This document shows positions 28,992 through 38,134 of a stretch of 64,000 nucleotides of DNA, piece after piece (the first letter of the stretch is position 1; every line of letters begins with the position of its first letter). The DNA comes from an uncultured Polaribacter sp. (GTDB lineage Bacteria; Bacteroidota; Bacteroidia; Flavobacteriales; Flavobacteriaceae), in contig NZ_CANMHM010000001.1 in assembly GCF_947497695.1 (NCBI RefSeq), forward strand, positions 248,001-312,000, given 5' to 3'. Position numbers and translations under genes: made by a program. Under the pieces are notes generated by a model. The model did no database searches and was not told where the DNA came from. It worked only from the letters and a program-made list of their open reading frames with translations.

Positions 28992-29351
28992 CTGAAAGGG
29001 TCTCACACTAGATGAGAACACAAAGTTGACTCACTTTATGTGATTTCTCCTAAGGTCGAAATGACAAAATTCATGTGGTTAAAAAGAATTTATGTGTAAA
29101 CACAAAGTTTGTCATTCCGTTAGGAATCTTTAATGGTTCGTTTACTCTTGGCTGAGACCCTTTCAGCGTGAGAAAACTGTGTGGAGAATCAAACCAGAAA
29201 CTCACAAAACACTAAGTAATTTTATGTCATTTCTCTAAAGCAGAAATGACAAAATTGATGTGGTTAAACAGAATTTGTGTGTGAACACAAAGTTTGTCAT
29301 TCCTTTAGGAATCTTTAATGGTTCGTTTACTCTTGGCTGAGACCCTTTCAG
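28992..29351. mobile_element. tandem MITE-like element with 14-bp inverted ends
   Basis: The 175-bp unit 28992-29166 has perfect terminal inverted repeats CTGAAAGGGTCTCA and TGAGACCCTTTCAG. The inner 145 nt is repeated with about 186-nt period (first copy from 29035, second from 29221), ending with another right-hand TGAGACCCTTTCAG at 29338-29351. Inner hairpins pair AATGACAAA with TTTGTCATT. No reading frame is present. It lies between the Crp/Fnr terminator and the importer promoter. Confidence 0.75.
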
Positions 29352-29403
29352 CGTGAAAACTTTGTGTAATCATTAAATCATAAAAAATTTATAACAAAAA
29401 AAA

Positions 29404-29436
29404 AGACCCTTCAGGCTTTGAAAACCTGAAGAGTCT
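29404..29436 (-). terminator. terminator of the nitrate reductase operon
   Basis: A long stem (AGACCCTTCAGG with CCTGAAGAGTCT), followed on the minus strand by a run of ten T, 20 nt after the Crp/Fnr stop. It belongs to the same hairpin family as 61040-61072. Confidence 0.85.
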
Positions 29437-29457
29437 AAAATTAAATTTTCTATTAAT

Positions 29458-30186
29458 TTAAGAATCTAAATAGAAATTATGTTCACTAATTTCATTTTTT
29501 AAGTTTTGAAGATTAGTTATACCAATCTTTTTTCCTTTAGCAGTAATTAAGCCTTCTTTTTTAAGCAAAGAAAATATTCTAATAACCTGCTCTTCAGTTG
29601 TGCCTGCATAATCTGCATATTCTTTTCTACTTAATGGAAGGTTTAAATACCCTTTTAATTCGCCAAATTTTCTGTTGATATACAATAAGGTATCAATAAC
29701 ACGTTCTCTAACCGTCATTTGAGAAATAGACTTTACTTTAGATTCACTTCTGTTTAATTCGTTGGCATAAAAGAGCATCATATCATAAGAAAAAGATGGA
29801 TTGTCTAATAGTAATTTTTGAAGATATTCTTTAGAAAAGTAATATAATTCTGTATCTTTTAAAGTTGTTGCACCAATAGAATAATACTCTTGCGTACCAA
29901 AACCACGATGTCCTATAATTTCACAATCGTTTGCAAAACGAACAATTTGTTCTTTTCCATTAATACCTGTTCTAAAAACTTTTACAATTCCTTTTTTAAT
30001 AAAAAACAAACCATTTACAGGGGCTCCTTCAATAATAAATTGTTGTCCTTTTTTGGTTTTAAGAAGCGTTCTATCTGACTCTAAATTATTAAGGAGTAAT
30101 TTTTGATATTTATGAACTAAACAGTTTTCATTTTTACATGCTTTTGCTATTTCTTTTGATAATAAGTGGTTCTCTAAAATTGGCAT
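29458..30186 (-). CDS. Crp/Fnr-family regulator of the nitrate cluster
   Basis: A 242-residue regulator with an N-terminal cyclic-nucleotide-binding fold (residues 40-150) and a C-terminal winged helix (RKEYADYAGTTEEQVIRIFSLLKKEGLI). Cysteines are at 17, 22 and 88 only, short of the four of FNR, so an oxygen-sensing cluster is not evident. It is third in the reductase-rubredoxin unit, 10 nt after the previous gene. The repeated TAAGTA-N4-TACTTA palindromes have Crp/Fnr geometry and are its likely targets. That link is inference. Confidence 0.88.
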   Translation of the reverse strand: MPILENHLLSKEIAKACKNENCLVHKYQKLLLNNLESDRTLLKTKKGQQFIIEGAPVNGLFFIKKGIVKVFRTGINGKEQIVRFANDCEIIGHRGFGTQEYYSIGATTLKDTELYYFSKEYLQKLLLDNPSFSYDMMLFYANELNRSESKVKSISQMTVRERVIDTLLYINRKFGELKGYLNLPLSRKEYADYAGTTEEQVIRIFSLLKKEGLITAKGKKIGITNLQNLKNEISEHNFYLDS

Positions 30187-30196
30187 ATTTTTAAAA

Positions 30197-31630
30197 CTAT
30201 TTTACTAAAACTACTTTTTCAAAACTACTTTTAGAGGCTTCACAAAGTGAGCATTCATAGTTTTCTGGTAAATCATTAAAAATTGTTTTTGGAGCAATAT
30301 TTTGAGTAACATCTCCAAAAGCTTCATCGTAAATTGTAAAACAATCTTTACATTGATATACTTTTAACGCTATAATTTCTTTTTGAATTTCTGGCTCTGC
30401 CTCTTTCTCTATTTCACTTCCTAGTTTATCAAAATACAACTGACTTAATTCCATTAACAAACCTGGTAACTCAACTTTATCTACATCTTGAACGTGGGTA
30501 ATATAATTTCTTGTATTTGGATCAAAATTTTTTGCATACAATAAATTAAAAGTATCTCTTGTTTGAAAACTTTCAATCATTTTTGGTTGCTTATTTTTTT
30601 CAACAACAATCGATGTAAAATAATTAAACGCTTTGTTATAATCTGTAATTCCGAAAGTTAAACCATAAGTACTTATATCATTTTGATCGAAATTAGATAC
30701 TAAATATTTTTTTAAATTTAAAGCTTCTTTATCTGCTACAGGAATGTGCCAATTTAACTCTAACATAGAATGGCGAACATTGATTCCTCTCTTGCCTAAA
30801 AACTTTTCCCAAACCAGTTTAGATTCCTTGGGAATCCCTTTTACTACAAATGATTTCCAAGGTGTAATAGAAATTTTACCTATTTTATTTTCAGAGCACA
30901 ATTCACACATTTCTTTCAAAAAAGAAATATCATATTTATTGTTTCTCCAATACAAACCTAACCAATATTTATCCACTCCAATTTTGTTCATCCCTTCAAA
31001 ATAAGGAAAAGGATAAAAAGGAACTTCTAAGGGTTTGTCTACAGTTCTATTATTGGTATCTATTGCATCACTAACCAACTCAAAAATGGTTTCTATATTT
31101 TCTGGTTCTTCTTGAAGACTGTTTTCAATAGCTATTTCTATTTTTTCTAAATCCCAACTATATATTAATGCAGGATACATTTCTGCTTTTTTCCAATCTG
31201 GAAGTCTCACATACAAATACCAATAATCTTCATGTTCTGAAGCAATAAAATTAATGTGCCCAGTAAAAAGCGGAACTAAACGTTGTTTAGGGTCTGTTAA
31301 ATTAATTTTTAATTTAGATTTTGAGCGAAATTGCTCTAAAAGATATAAATATCGATCGCCTGTTAACCAAGATGTACTTGGAAAAATATCTGCACAGACG
31401 TAAGACGAAACAATATTTTCTACACCAAACTCTTCTGTACCAAGAATGGTCAATTTATCAAACTGAGATAAATCTTTTGTTTTTGTTTTTTTTGGTAATA
31501 AAATATCTTGTCTAGAGCCAAAAGAAATTGTTTTTAAGCCTAAACTTTCTACAGATTCGCAAATATACTTTAGTTCTCCAGGAGATAAAACACCACCTTT
31601 TACAATAATTCTATTTAGTTGATAACTCAT
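30197..31630 (-). CDS. NirA-like half protein fused to rubredoxin
   Basis: A 477-residue fusion. Residues 1-410 carry two repeats like the ferredoxin-like halves of nitrite/sulfite reductases (IIVKGGVLSPGELKYICESV; FGSRQDILLP), but the paired Cys motifs for the 4Fe4S-siroheme centre are missing. The end is a rubredoxin domain with C427/C430 and C460/C463 (CKDC...CSLC), although the usual Gly and Pro of the knuckles are changed. The start overlaps the nitrate reductase stop by 4 nt. It most likely passes electrons to the nitrate reductase, which is inferred from position and fold. Confidence 0.8.
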   Translation of the reverse strand: MSYQLNRIIVKGGVLSPGELKYICESVESLGLKTISFGSRQDILLPKKTKTKDLSQFDKLTILGTEEFGVENIVSSYVCADIFPSTSWLTGDRYLYLLEQFRSKSKLKINLTDPKQRLVPLFTGHINFIASEHEDYWYLYVRLPDWKKAEMYPALIYSWDLEKIEIAIENSLQEEPENIETIFELVSDAIDTNNRTVDKPLEVPFYPFPYFEGMNKIGVDKYWLGLYWRNNKYDISFLKEMCELCSENKIGKISITPWKSFVVKGIPKESKLVWEKFLGKRGINVRHSMLELNWHIPVADKEALNLKKYLVSNFDQNDISTYGLTFGITDYNKAFNYFTSIVVEKNKQPKMIESFQTRDTFNLLYAKNFDPNTRNYITHVQDVDKVELPGLLMELSQLYFDKLGSEIEKEAEPEIQKEIIALKVYQCKDCFTIYDEAFGDVTQNIAPKTIFNDLPENYECSLCEASKSSFEKVVLVK

Positions 31631-34600
31631 ACACTTACTTTTGCGTTATTCAATATTTCTCTTACTTCTGTTTTACAGCTTCCACACCCTAAACCAGCAC
31701 CTGTTTTTTTACATAATTCTGTAAAATTTGTACATCCTTTTGCAATTTCTTCTTCTAGATTACCAACACCAACTTGACTACAAGAACAAACCAATTCACC
31801 TAATATTGGTGTATCATTAGAGCTACCTCTTAATAAAGTATCACGTTTATCAGACATTTCAATTTTACTCTCAATAAGTGTTTTAAACTCTGCAAACTCG
31901 TTTTTATCACCTACTAAAACAGCACCAATCAACAAATCGTCTTTTACAATACATTTTTTATAATATCGTTTAGAAATATCTGTAAAAATAATTTCTTCGT
32001 AACTTGGGTCGTTATCAGGAACTGAAATATCTCCAATACTACACAAATTTAAATCGTTAAATTTTAAAATATTCATTAACACAGAACCTTTATAAGCTTC
32101 ACTAATATCTCCTGCAATAAAATTAGCTAAAATACCTGCTTGTTCTTCTGCAGCAGAAGTAATACCAAATAATTTATTTTCAAATTCAGCAATTTCTCCA
32201 ATGGCAAAAATAGCTGAATCTGAAGATTGTAAATGTTGATTAACCTTTACTCCTCGTCCACAAATTATTCCGTTATTCTTCGCGATTTCTATATTTGGCT
32301 GAGTACCAATTGCATACACAATTGCATTGGCTGTAATGTATTTACCCGATCGTAAATTAATGGTTAATTCACCTGTTTCTTCATCATCAAAAACAGTACT
32401 TACTTCATTATCAAAATAAATTTGAATACCTCTTTCTTGCACATCTAAAGACAATAATTTACTAGAAATTTTATCTAACTGTCTTTCCATTAATCTTGAT
32501 GCTCTTTGCACAATGGTTATTTTTACATTTTTGTGCTTCATGGCTGCAGCCAATTCTAAACCTAACAATCCTCCACCAACAATTACTACATGTTGTTCTT
32601 CTGGTGGTAAACCTGTATTGTCTAAATAATTTTTAAAATTATCTGCATCTGTTTTATTACGCATTGTAAAACGACCTGGCAAATCTATTTGAACATCTTT
32701 AGGAATAAATGGCCTACTCCCTGTAGCTAAAATTAACTTATCAAAAGTGTGAATTTTTCCATTAGAATCTGTTACTGTTTTATTTTCTTTATCAATTTTA
32801 TCAATAATGGTTTCTGAATGAATATTAATATTTAATTTGCTTAATTCTGCATTTTTAATTTTTAAAAGCTGTTCCCAAGAAAGTTCTTCAGTAATATATT
32901 CTGGTAACAAAACGCGATTGTAAAACAAGTTTTTTTCCATAGAAAAAACATGAATTTCATCTAACTCATTATTATCTCTATAATTCTGTAAAAAACGAAA
33001 AGCTGCTGCACCTGCTCCTGCAATTACTATTTTTTCTTTTTCTTTTTTATATTTAGAGACAGCAACTGCTGTATATTTAAAATCGGGCTCTTTAGATACA
33101 GGATCTATATCTGTGTTTGTTAAATTATTGGCTCTATTTAAGTTGCTTTTTAATATTTTACCCCAATGCATTGGTAAAAAAACAACACCTTGCCTAATTT
33201 CATCTGTAATTTTTGCACGGACTCTAACAGCACCATTTTTACTTTTTATTTCTGTGATATCTCCATCTTTAATTTTACTTAAAAATGCATCTACAGGATT
33301 AATTTCTAAAACAGGTTTTGGATAATGTGTTTTTAAACGAGCTACTTTACCTGTTTTGGTCATGGTATGCCATTGATCTCTAATACGACCTGTTGTTAAA
33401 ATCAACGGGAAATTATCATTTGTTGGTGATGAAGTATTTTGCAGAGTTGAAGGAATATTAAAAATTGCTTTTTGTGATGGTGTATAAAAAATTTTATCCT
33501 CAAAAAGACGTGGAGTTCCTTTACTTCTGTATTCATTTACAGGCCATTGAAAAGTGCCTTCGTTTTTTAAACGATCATAATTTAAAAAAGAAACATCTAT
33601 GTTTGTGCCTTTTGTCATAGAGGCATATTCATCATAAATTTCATCAGCTCCATTAAAATCAAACCCTCTAAAACCCATTCTTTGGGCAAAATCGCAAAAA
33701 ATTTCTACATCTGGTCTTGCTTCTCCTGGTGCTTCAATTTCTTTTGGTAGGTAAGAAATTCTTCTTTCAGAATTGGTCATGGTTCCTTCTTTTTCTAACC
33801 AAGCTGCTGCAGGTAAAACTAAATCTGCATATTCTAAAGTATCTGCTTTGTGCGATATTTCTTGTACAACTACAAATTTAGATTTTGCCATGGCCTTTTC
33901 TATTTGATTAGAATTTGGCATGCTTACCAAAGGATTTGTACTGGCTATCCAAACTGCTTTTACTTTTCCATCTTCTAAAGCATCAAACAATTCTGTTGCT
34001 GTTAGACCAGGGTTTGGAGATATTTTATCGACCCCCCAAAATTGTGCAACTTCTCTTCTATGTTCTTCATTATTTAAGTCTTTATGAACTGCTAATAAAT
34101 TTGCCATTCCTCCAACTTCTCTTCCTCCCATTGCATTTGGTTGTCCTGTTAAAGAAAAAGGACCAGCACCAGGTTTACCAACCTGACCTGTAATTAAAGA
34201 TAAGTTTAACAGTGACGTATTTTTATCTGTACCAATAACACTTTGGTTTAAACCCATTGCCCACATACTGATAAATCCTTTAGATAAACCAATTATTTTT
34301 GCAGCTTCTTGGATCTGTTTTTCTGGAACACCACATAATTTTGATGCTTTTTTTAGAGAAGTTTCGAAAATTAATTTTTTATAGGCATCAAAACCTTGTG
34401 TATGATTTTTTATAAAATCATCATCAATTAAACCACTTTTATACAAACATCTACCAATAGCATTTTGTAAAATTATATCTGTTCCTGGTATTAATTGTAA
34501 ATGTAAATCTGCAAATTTTGCAGAATCTGTTTTACGAGGATCGATTACAATAATTTTAACATCCGAATTTTCCTCTTTTCGTTTTTCTATTCGTCTAAAT

Positions 34601-35148
34601 AAAATAGGATGACACCAAGCAGGGTTTGCACCTGCTATTAAAAAGCAATCTGCCAAATCTATATCTTCATAAGAAACTGGCACACTATCTTCACCAAAAG
34701 TTTTTTTATAACCCACTACAGCAGAACTCATACATAAACGCGAGTTGGTATCTATATTATTGGTTCCTAAAAAACCCTTGGTTAATTTATTTGCAATGTA
34801 ATATTCTTCTGTTAAACTTTGTCCTGACACATAAAATGCTACTGAATCTGGACCATGTTTTTTTATGATGGATTTAAAAACATTCGCTGCTCTATCTAAA
34901 GCAGTATCCCAACTTACACGTTCTCTAGGATGAGAACGACTCCAACGCATTTCTGGATATAAAATTCTGTCTGATGTATCATTTGCCACATAATGCAAAT
35001 TCATCCCTTTAGAACATAAAAGCCCTTTATTTACAGGATGTTCTTTATCTCCTTCAACAAAAACTTTGTTGTTACTATCTTTTTTTACGATAATTCCACA
35101 ACCAACACCACAATAAGAACAGGTTGTTTTAATTTCATTTTTTATCAT
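31627..35148 (-). CDS. fused assimilatory nitrate reductase
   Basis: A 1173-residue enzyme that reduces nitrate to nitrite in the cytoplasm. The N-terminal 4Fe4S ligands are C10, C13, C17 and C45, followed by the molybdopterin domains (about 60-690: MWAMGLNQS, TGQPNAMGGREVGGMANL, and the C-terminal ILTTGRIRDQWHTMTKTG). Residues 700-1110 are a NirB/NasC-like FAD/NAD(P)H oxidoreductase (IVIAGAGAAAF; VVIVGGGLLGLELA). The tail is a BFD-like 2Fe2S domain with C1121, C1123, C1155 and C1158. Fusing NasA-like and NasC-like parts makes a near self-contained enzyme. A class-I-like activator site lies upstream. Confidence 0.95.
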   Translation of the reverse strand: MIKNEIKTTCSYCGVGCGIIVKKDSNNKVFVEGDKEHPVNKGLLCSKGMNLHYVANDTSDRILYPEMRWSRSHPRERVSWDTALDRAANVFKSIIKKHGPDSVAFYVSGQSLTEEYYIANKLTKGFLGTNNIDTNSRLCMSSAVVGYKKTFGEDSVPVSYEDIDLADCFLIAGANPAWCHPILFRRIEKRKEENSDVKIIVIDPRKTDSAKFADLHLQLIPGTDIILQNAIGRCLYKSGLIDDDFIKNHTQGFDAYKKLIFETSLKKASKLCGVPEKQIQEAAKIIGLSKGFISMWAMGLNQSVIGTDKNTSLLNLSLITGQVGKPGAGPFSLTGQPNAMGGREVGGMANLLAVHKDLNNEEHRREVAQFWGVDKISPNPGLTATELFDALEDGKVKAVWIASTNPLVSMPNSNQIEKAMAKSKFVVVQEISHKADTLEYADLVLPAAAWLEKEGTMTNSERRISYLPKEIEAPGEARPDVEIFCDFAQRMGFRGFDFNGADEIYDEYASMTKGTNIDVSFLNYDRLKNEGTFQWPVNEYRSKGTPRLFEDKIFYTPSQKAIFNIPSTLQNTSSPTNDNFPLILTTGRIRDQWHTMTKTGKVARLKTHYPKPVLEINPVDAFLSKIKDGDITEIKSKNGAVRVRAKITDEIRQGVVFLPMHWGKILKSNLNRANNLTNTDIDPVSKEPDFKYTAVAVSKYKKEKEKIVIAGAGAAAFRFLQNYRDNNELDEIHVFSMEKNLFYNRVLLPEYITEELSWEQLLKIKNAELSKLNINIHSETIIDKIDKENKTVTDSNGKIHTFDKLILATGSRPFIPKDVQIDLPGRFTMRNKTDADNFKNYLDNTGLPPEEQHVVIVGGGLLGLELAAAMKHKNVKITIVQRASRLMERQLDKISSKLLSLDVQERGIQIYFDNEVSTVFDDEETGELTINLRSGKYITANAIVYAIGTQPNIEIAKNNGIICGRGVKVNQHLQSSDSAIFAIGEIAEFENKLFGITSAAEEQAGILANFIAGDISEAYKGSVLMNILKFNDLNLCSIGDISVPDNDPSYEEIIFTDISKRYYKKCIVKDDLLIGAVLVGDKNEFAEFKTLIESKIEMSDKRDTLLRGSSNDTPILGELVCSCSQVGVGNLEEEIAKGCTNFTELCKKTGAGLGCGSCKTEVREILNNAKVSV

Positions 35149-35216
35149 TTTAAGACAGTGGTTTTAAATATATTTCAAATTATACGTAACCCAATAAAAA
35201 GCGAGATTACAATATC

Positions 35217-35242
35217 AAAATTAAGTATAAATACTTAATTTT
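35217..35242. promoter_or_regulatory. TAAGTA-N4-TACTTA site upstream of nitrate reductase
   Basis: A palindrome with two perfect 12-bp arms around AA. Its core is TAAGTATAAATACTTA (35222-35237). The centre is about 60 nt upstream of the start predicted from the -7-like box TATAATTTG (35176-35184), a typical class I activator spacing. Confidence 0.65.
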
Positions 35243-35366
35243 ATATTAAAAATACTTATTTTTTTATAAGATTTAGGTATTTGATAATTCCTAAATGATA
35301 ATTTAAAGAATCCTTAAAAATCTGGTTAAAATATCGATAGAAAGAAAATGAGAAATAATTAAAAAC

Positions 35367-36026
35367 TTAGATCAATTTATATTCTTTAGCTCTGCTAGTC
35401 AATTCTTGAAGATTTTTAGCTTCTAACTTTTTCATTAAGTTAAAACGATGCACTTCAGCAGTACGTTTGCTAATAGATAATTCATCAGCAATATCTTTGT
35501 TATTTTTTAATTCTAAAACTAAAGTAAGTATTTGTCTTTCTCTTTTTGTTAATTTAAAAGGGAGTTCTTTTAAAGTTTGTTTTGGAGCATCTATATTTAT
35601 TGTAGTTCCACTCACAAAATTATTCATAATAATGGTTGATACATCGCCTGTAAAATATTTACCTCCAGTAGCAACCTTATTTACTGCTTTTAAAAATTCT
35701 TCTTTACTTGCTCCTTTTAATAAATACCCATCAGCTCCTGCTTGTATAGCTTTTACTACATACTCTTCAGAATCATGCATAGAAAGCACTAAAGTTTTTA
35801 CATCAATTTTATTTTTTTTTATTTCTGCAACTGCCTCAATTCCATTCATTTCTGGCATACGAATATCAATAATTAAAACATGAGGTTTACTTTTTGATAT
35901 TACCTCTAAAGCTTCTTTTCCATTAGAAGCTTCATCAATCACAGTAATTCCTGTTTGATCTTCTAAAAGTGCTTTTATACCATTTCTTACCAAAACATGG
36001 TCGTCTGCTAAAACTATATTTATCAT
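35367..36026 (-). CDS. NarL-type response regulator
   Basis: A 219-residue regulator with an N-terminal receiver domain (phospho-acceptor D54 in IIDIRMPEM, acidic D8-D9, K near 104) and a C-terminal LuxR/NarL helix-turn-helix (LTKRERQILTLV...NNKDIADELSISKRTAEVHR). It follows the NarX-like sensor, although a 240-nt gap with a long hairpin and its own promoter separates them. It probably controls the nitrate cluster in response to nitrate. The target sites are unknown. Confidence 0.93.
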   Translation of the reverse strand: MINIVLADDHVLVRNGIKALLEDQTGITVIDEASNGKEALEVISKSKPHVLIIDIRMPEMNGIEAVAEIKKNKIDVKTLVLSMHDSEEYVVKAIQAGADGYLLKGASKEEFLKAVNKVATGGKYFTGDVSTIIMNNFVSGTTINIDAPKQTLKELPFKLTKRERQILTLVLELKNNKDIADELSISKRTAEVHRFNLMKKLEAKNLQELTSRAKEYKLI

Positions 36027-36050
36027 AATAAAAAACTAAAATTATACATA

Positions 36051-36058
36051 CAAAAATA
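36051..36058 (-). promoter_or_regulatory. -7 box of the response-regulator gene
   Basis: TATTTTTG fits TAnnTTTG and lies 25 nt before the ATG. Confidence 0.45.
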
Positions 36059-36065
36059 AGGAATT

Positions 36066-36081
36066 TAAGTAGAACTACGTA
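36066..36081. promoter_or_regulatory. one-mismatch TAAGTA-N4-TACTTA site
   Basis: TAAGTAGAACTACGTA, with one change in the right arm, lies 8 nt upstream of the -7 box of the response-regulator gene and so overlaps its -33 region. Confidence 0.45.
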
Positions 36082-36095
36082 TTTATTGGGTAGTC

Positions 36096-36188
36096 TTTGT
36101 TACTTCGACCTTTTGGGAGAAATCTCATAATAAAAACACTCTTACTTTAGCACTGTTATGAGACTTCTCCTAACGTCGAAGCGACAAA
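36096..36188. repeat. long inverted repeat between sensor and regulator genes
   Basis: Arms of about 33 nt with a few mismatches: the left arm contains TTCGACC, GGGAGAAA and TCTCATAA, the right arm TTATGAGA, TTCTCC and GTCGAAGCGAC. This matches the palindromic elements common in flavobacteria. It probably ends or cuts transcripts of the sensor gene. Confidence 0.65.
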
Positions 36189-36266
36189 CGTTGTGGGTCA
36201 AAAAAAGCAATACAACTAAAACAGGAGCGTTTCTTCCATTAGAGAAGATTAAGATGGTTTTTTTTT

Positions 36267-38078
36267 CTAAATAGGAATATTCAAAGTAACTCTTGTTCCT
36301 TTACCTAATTGAGAGTTTAAGAATAAACGACCTTCAATATATGTAATACGTTCTTTCATAAACGTCATTCCCATTCCTCCATCTCCATTTTTAACTTTTT
36401 TAACTTTTGATGGTTCAAAACCGTTTCCATCATCATCAATGTTAATGCTTAACATAGTTGCACTGTGAGAAAGTGAGACTAAAATATGTGAAGAATCTGC
36501 ATATTTAATAGCGTTGTTAATAGCTTCTTGTACAATTCTATAAATATTAATTTCTACCAAAGAATCTAAACGATTATTAAAATCCGTTTTATTAAAAAAT
36601 ATAATTTCTTTACCAGTTAGCTTACCCAACTCTCTTGTTAATTTGTTAATTGCAGGTACAATTCCATGATCTGATAATTCTGGGGGCGTTAAATTAAAAG
36701 TAGCGGTTCTTACCCCTTTTATAATACTGGTTGTTAGCTCTTTTAAATGCTCAATTTTAAAGCTTGTTTTCTCAATATCATCAACATTAATACTTTCTAA
36801 ATTGTATTTTAAACCAGTAAGCATTTGCCCAATACCATCATGCACATCTTTCGCTATTCTGTTTTGCTCTTTTTCTTGGTTTTCAATAATTTTACTTGAT
36901 ATTATTTTTTGCTGACTCATTTTCTCTTCAAAACTTTCTTTTGTGAGTCTTTCAATTTCTAATTGTCCTGCTTTTCTATCTGTAATTTCAGAGGCAATAA
37001 TTAATAATTCAAACTTTTCTTCTGTAGGTCTAAATGGAACTATAGACATTTCTAACCAAATTGTTTGCCCCCCTTTTATGGTTGTTTTCACTTCTCCTTG
37101 CCAACCTGTTTTTTTATTTTGATTGATTAAATCTTCAATCAACAATTGCTCATTTTCATTGGTAGACAAAACATTCCAAAAGAAATTTTCTTTCTTAAAT
37201 TTAGAATACCTAAATAAGCGTGAAAATTTTTTACCAATATGAATTAAATTTCCGTTAGAAGAAATTCTTGCAAACAATAACGTTTCATCCATTGCCTGAC
37301 TTAATGCTCGTAATTCTCTAATTGATTTTTCTTTAGAAACACTTAATTCATCTGCATCAAAAGCCATCATTTTCGCTTTTTTTTCTGCGGATAATAATTG
37401 CGTTAATGTTGCCTTTACAGATTTTGCTGTTGGCCAAAAGATAAATAAAAACTCGCCTAAAAGAATTAACAAAGTTAAAATCATTAAAAATAATTCTAAC
37501 TTTCTTAACCATGCTACTTTTTCATCTGCTTCAATATTGTATTGATTTACAATATCATCCATTAGTAATAAAAAAGAACCTTCATTATTGGTTACTTCTT
37601 TTATATAAAGAGTTAAATCATCAATAGCAATTAAAGGATTCTTTTCTAATTTTTGAAGTATTACTGTTGATGCTTTTTCAATGGTATTAAAAACAGGATT
37701 AATAGTAACAAACTTACTTTTTATTAAAGCACTATTTTGCTTAGGAAGCCCTAAACTATCATTTCCTTTTTGAAGAGATTTATGGGATATCCTCCACAAA
37801 TGGAGTGTTTTTTGAATGTTTTTTTTAAGTTGATTTCTTTGTTTTTCATCAACAGAAACAGAAAGAGAAACTATTTCTTTGGTTAATTTCTGACTCAACA
37901 TTCGCTGTCTACCAGCAACATTTATTACAGTAGAATCACTTTGTTGTTTTTTTAAGTGATTACGAACTAAAACCTGACTAATAATTACAGAAAATGCAAT
38001 GGTACTTAGAGCAATAATATATAAACGACTTAATTTATTAAACGTTCTTTGGTCTAATGAATTGCCGATTTTTGTCAT
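36267..38078 (-). CDS. NarX-like nitrate sensor histidine kinase
   Basis: A 603-residue membrane kinase. TM1 is about 19-38, the outside domain runs to about 193, and TM2 is about 195-216. Residues 52-65 (INVAGRQRMLSQKL) resemble the NarX P-box that binds nitrate, within a PilJ-type helical bundle. A PAS domain follows (about 262-370), then the HisKA_3 dimerisation helix with H413 in AKDVHDGIGQ and an HATPase_c domain (N-box EAINNAIKYA, DDDGNGF, GDGGMGM). Its partner is the NarL-type regulator downstream. Nitrate sensing is inferred from this motif and the setting. Confidence 0.92.
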   Translation of the reverse strand: MTKIGNSLDQRTFNKLSRLYIIALSTIAFSVIISQVLVRNHLKKQQSDSTVINVAGRQRMLSQKLTKEIVSLSVSVDEKQRNQLKKNIQKTLHLWRISHKSLQKGNDSLGLPKQNSALIKSKFVTINPVFNTIEKASTVILQKLEKNPLIAIDDLTLYIKEVTNNEGSFLLLMDDIVNQYNIEADEKVAWLRKLELFLMILTLLILLGEFLFIFWPTAKSVKATLTQLLSAEKKAKMMAFDADELSVSKEKSIRELRALSQAMDETLLFARISSNGNLIHIGKKFSRLFRYSKFKKENFFWNVLSTNENEQLLIEDLINQNKKTGWQGEVKTTIKGGQTIWLEMSIVPFRPTEEKFELLIIASEITDRKAGQLEIERLTKESFEEKMSQQKIISSKIIENQEKEQNRIAKDVHDGIGQMLTGLKYNLESINVDDIEKTSFKIEHLKELTTSIIKGVRTATFNLTPPELSDHGIVPAINKLTRELGKLTGKEIIFFNKTDFNNRLDSLVEINIYRIVQEAINNAIKYADSSHILVSLSHSATMLSINIDDDGNGFEPSKVKKVKNGDGGMGMTFMKERITYIEGRLFLNSQLGKGTRVTLNIPI

Positions 38079-38134
38079 TGTAAAATAATGGGTTATTCGT
38101 TTTTTAAGTCTTTAAAATGGGTTTTAACTATTTA

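Noticed and set aside
29458-30186. Oxygen-sensing FNR iron-sulfur cluster
   Set aside because: Only three cysteines (17, 22, 88) are present, short of the four needed.
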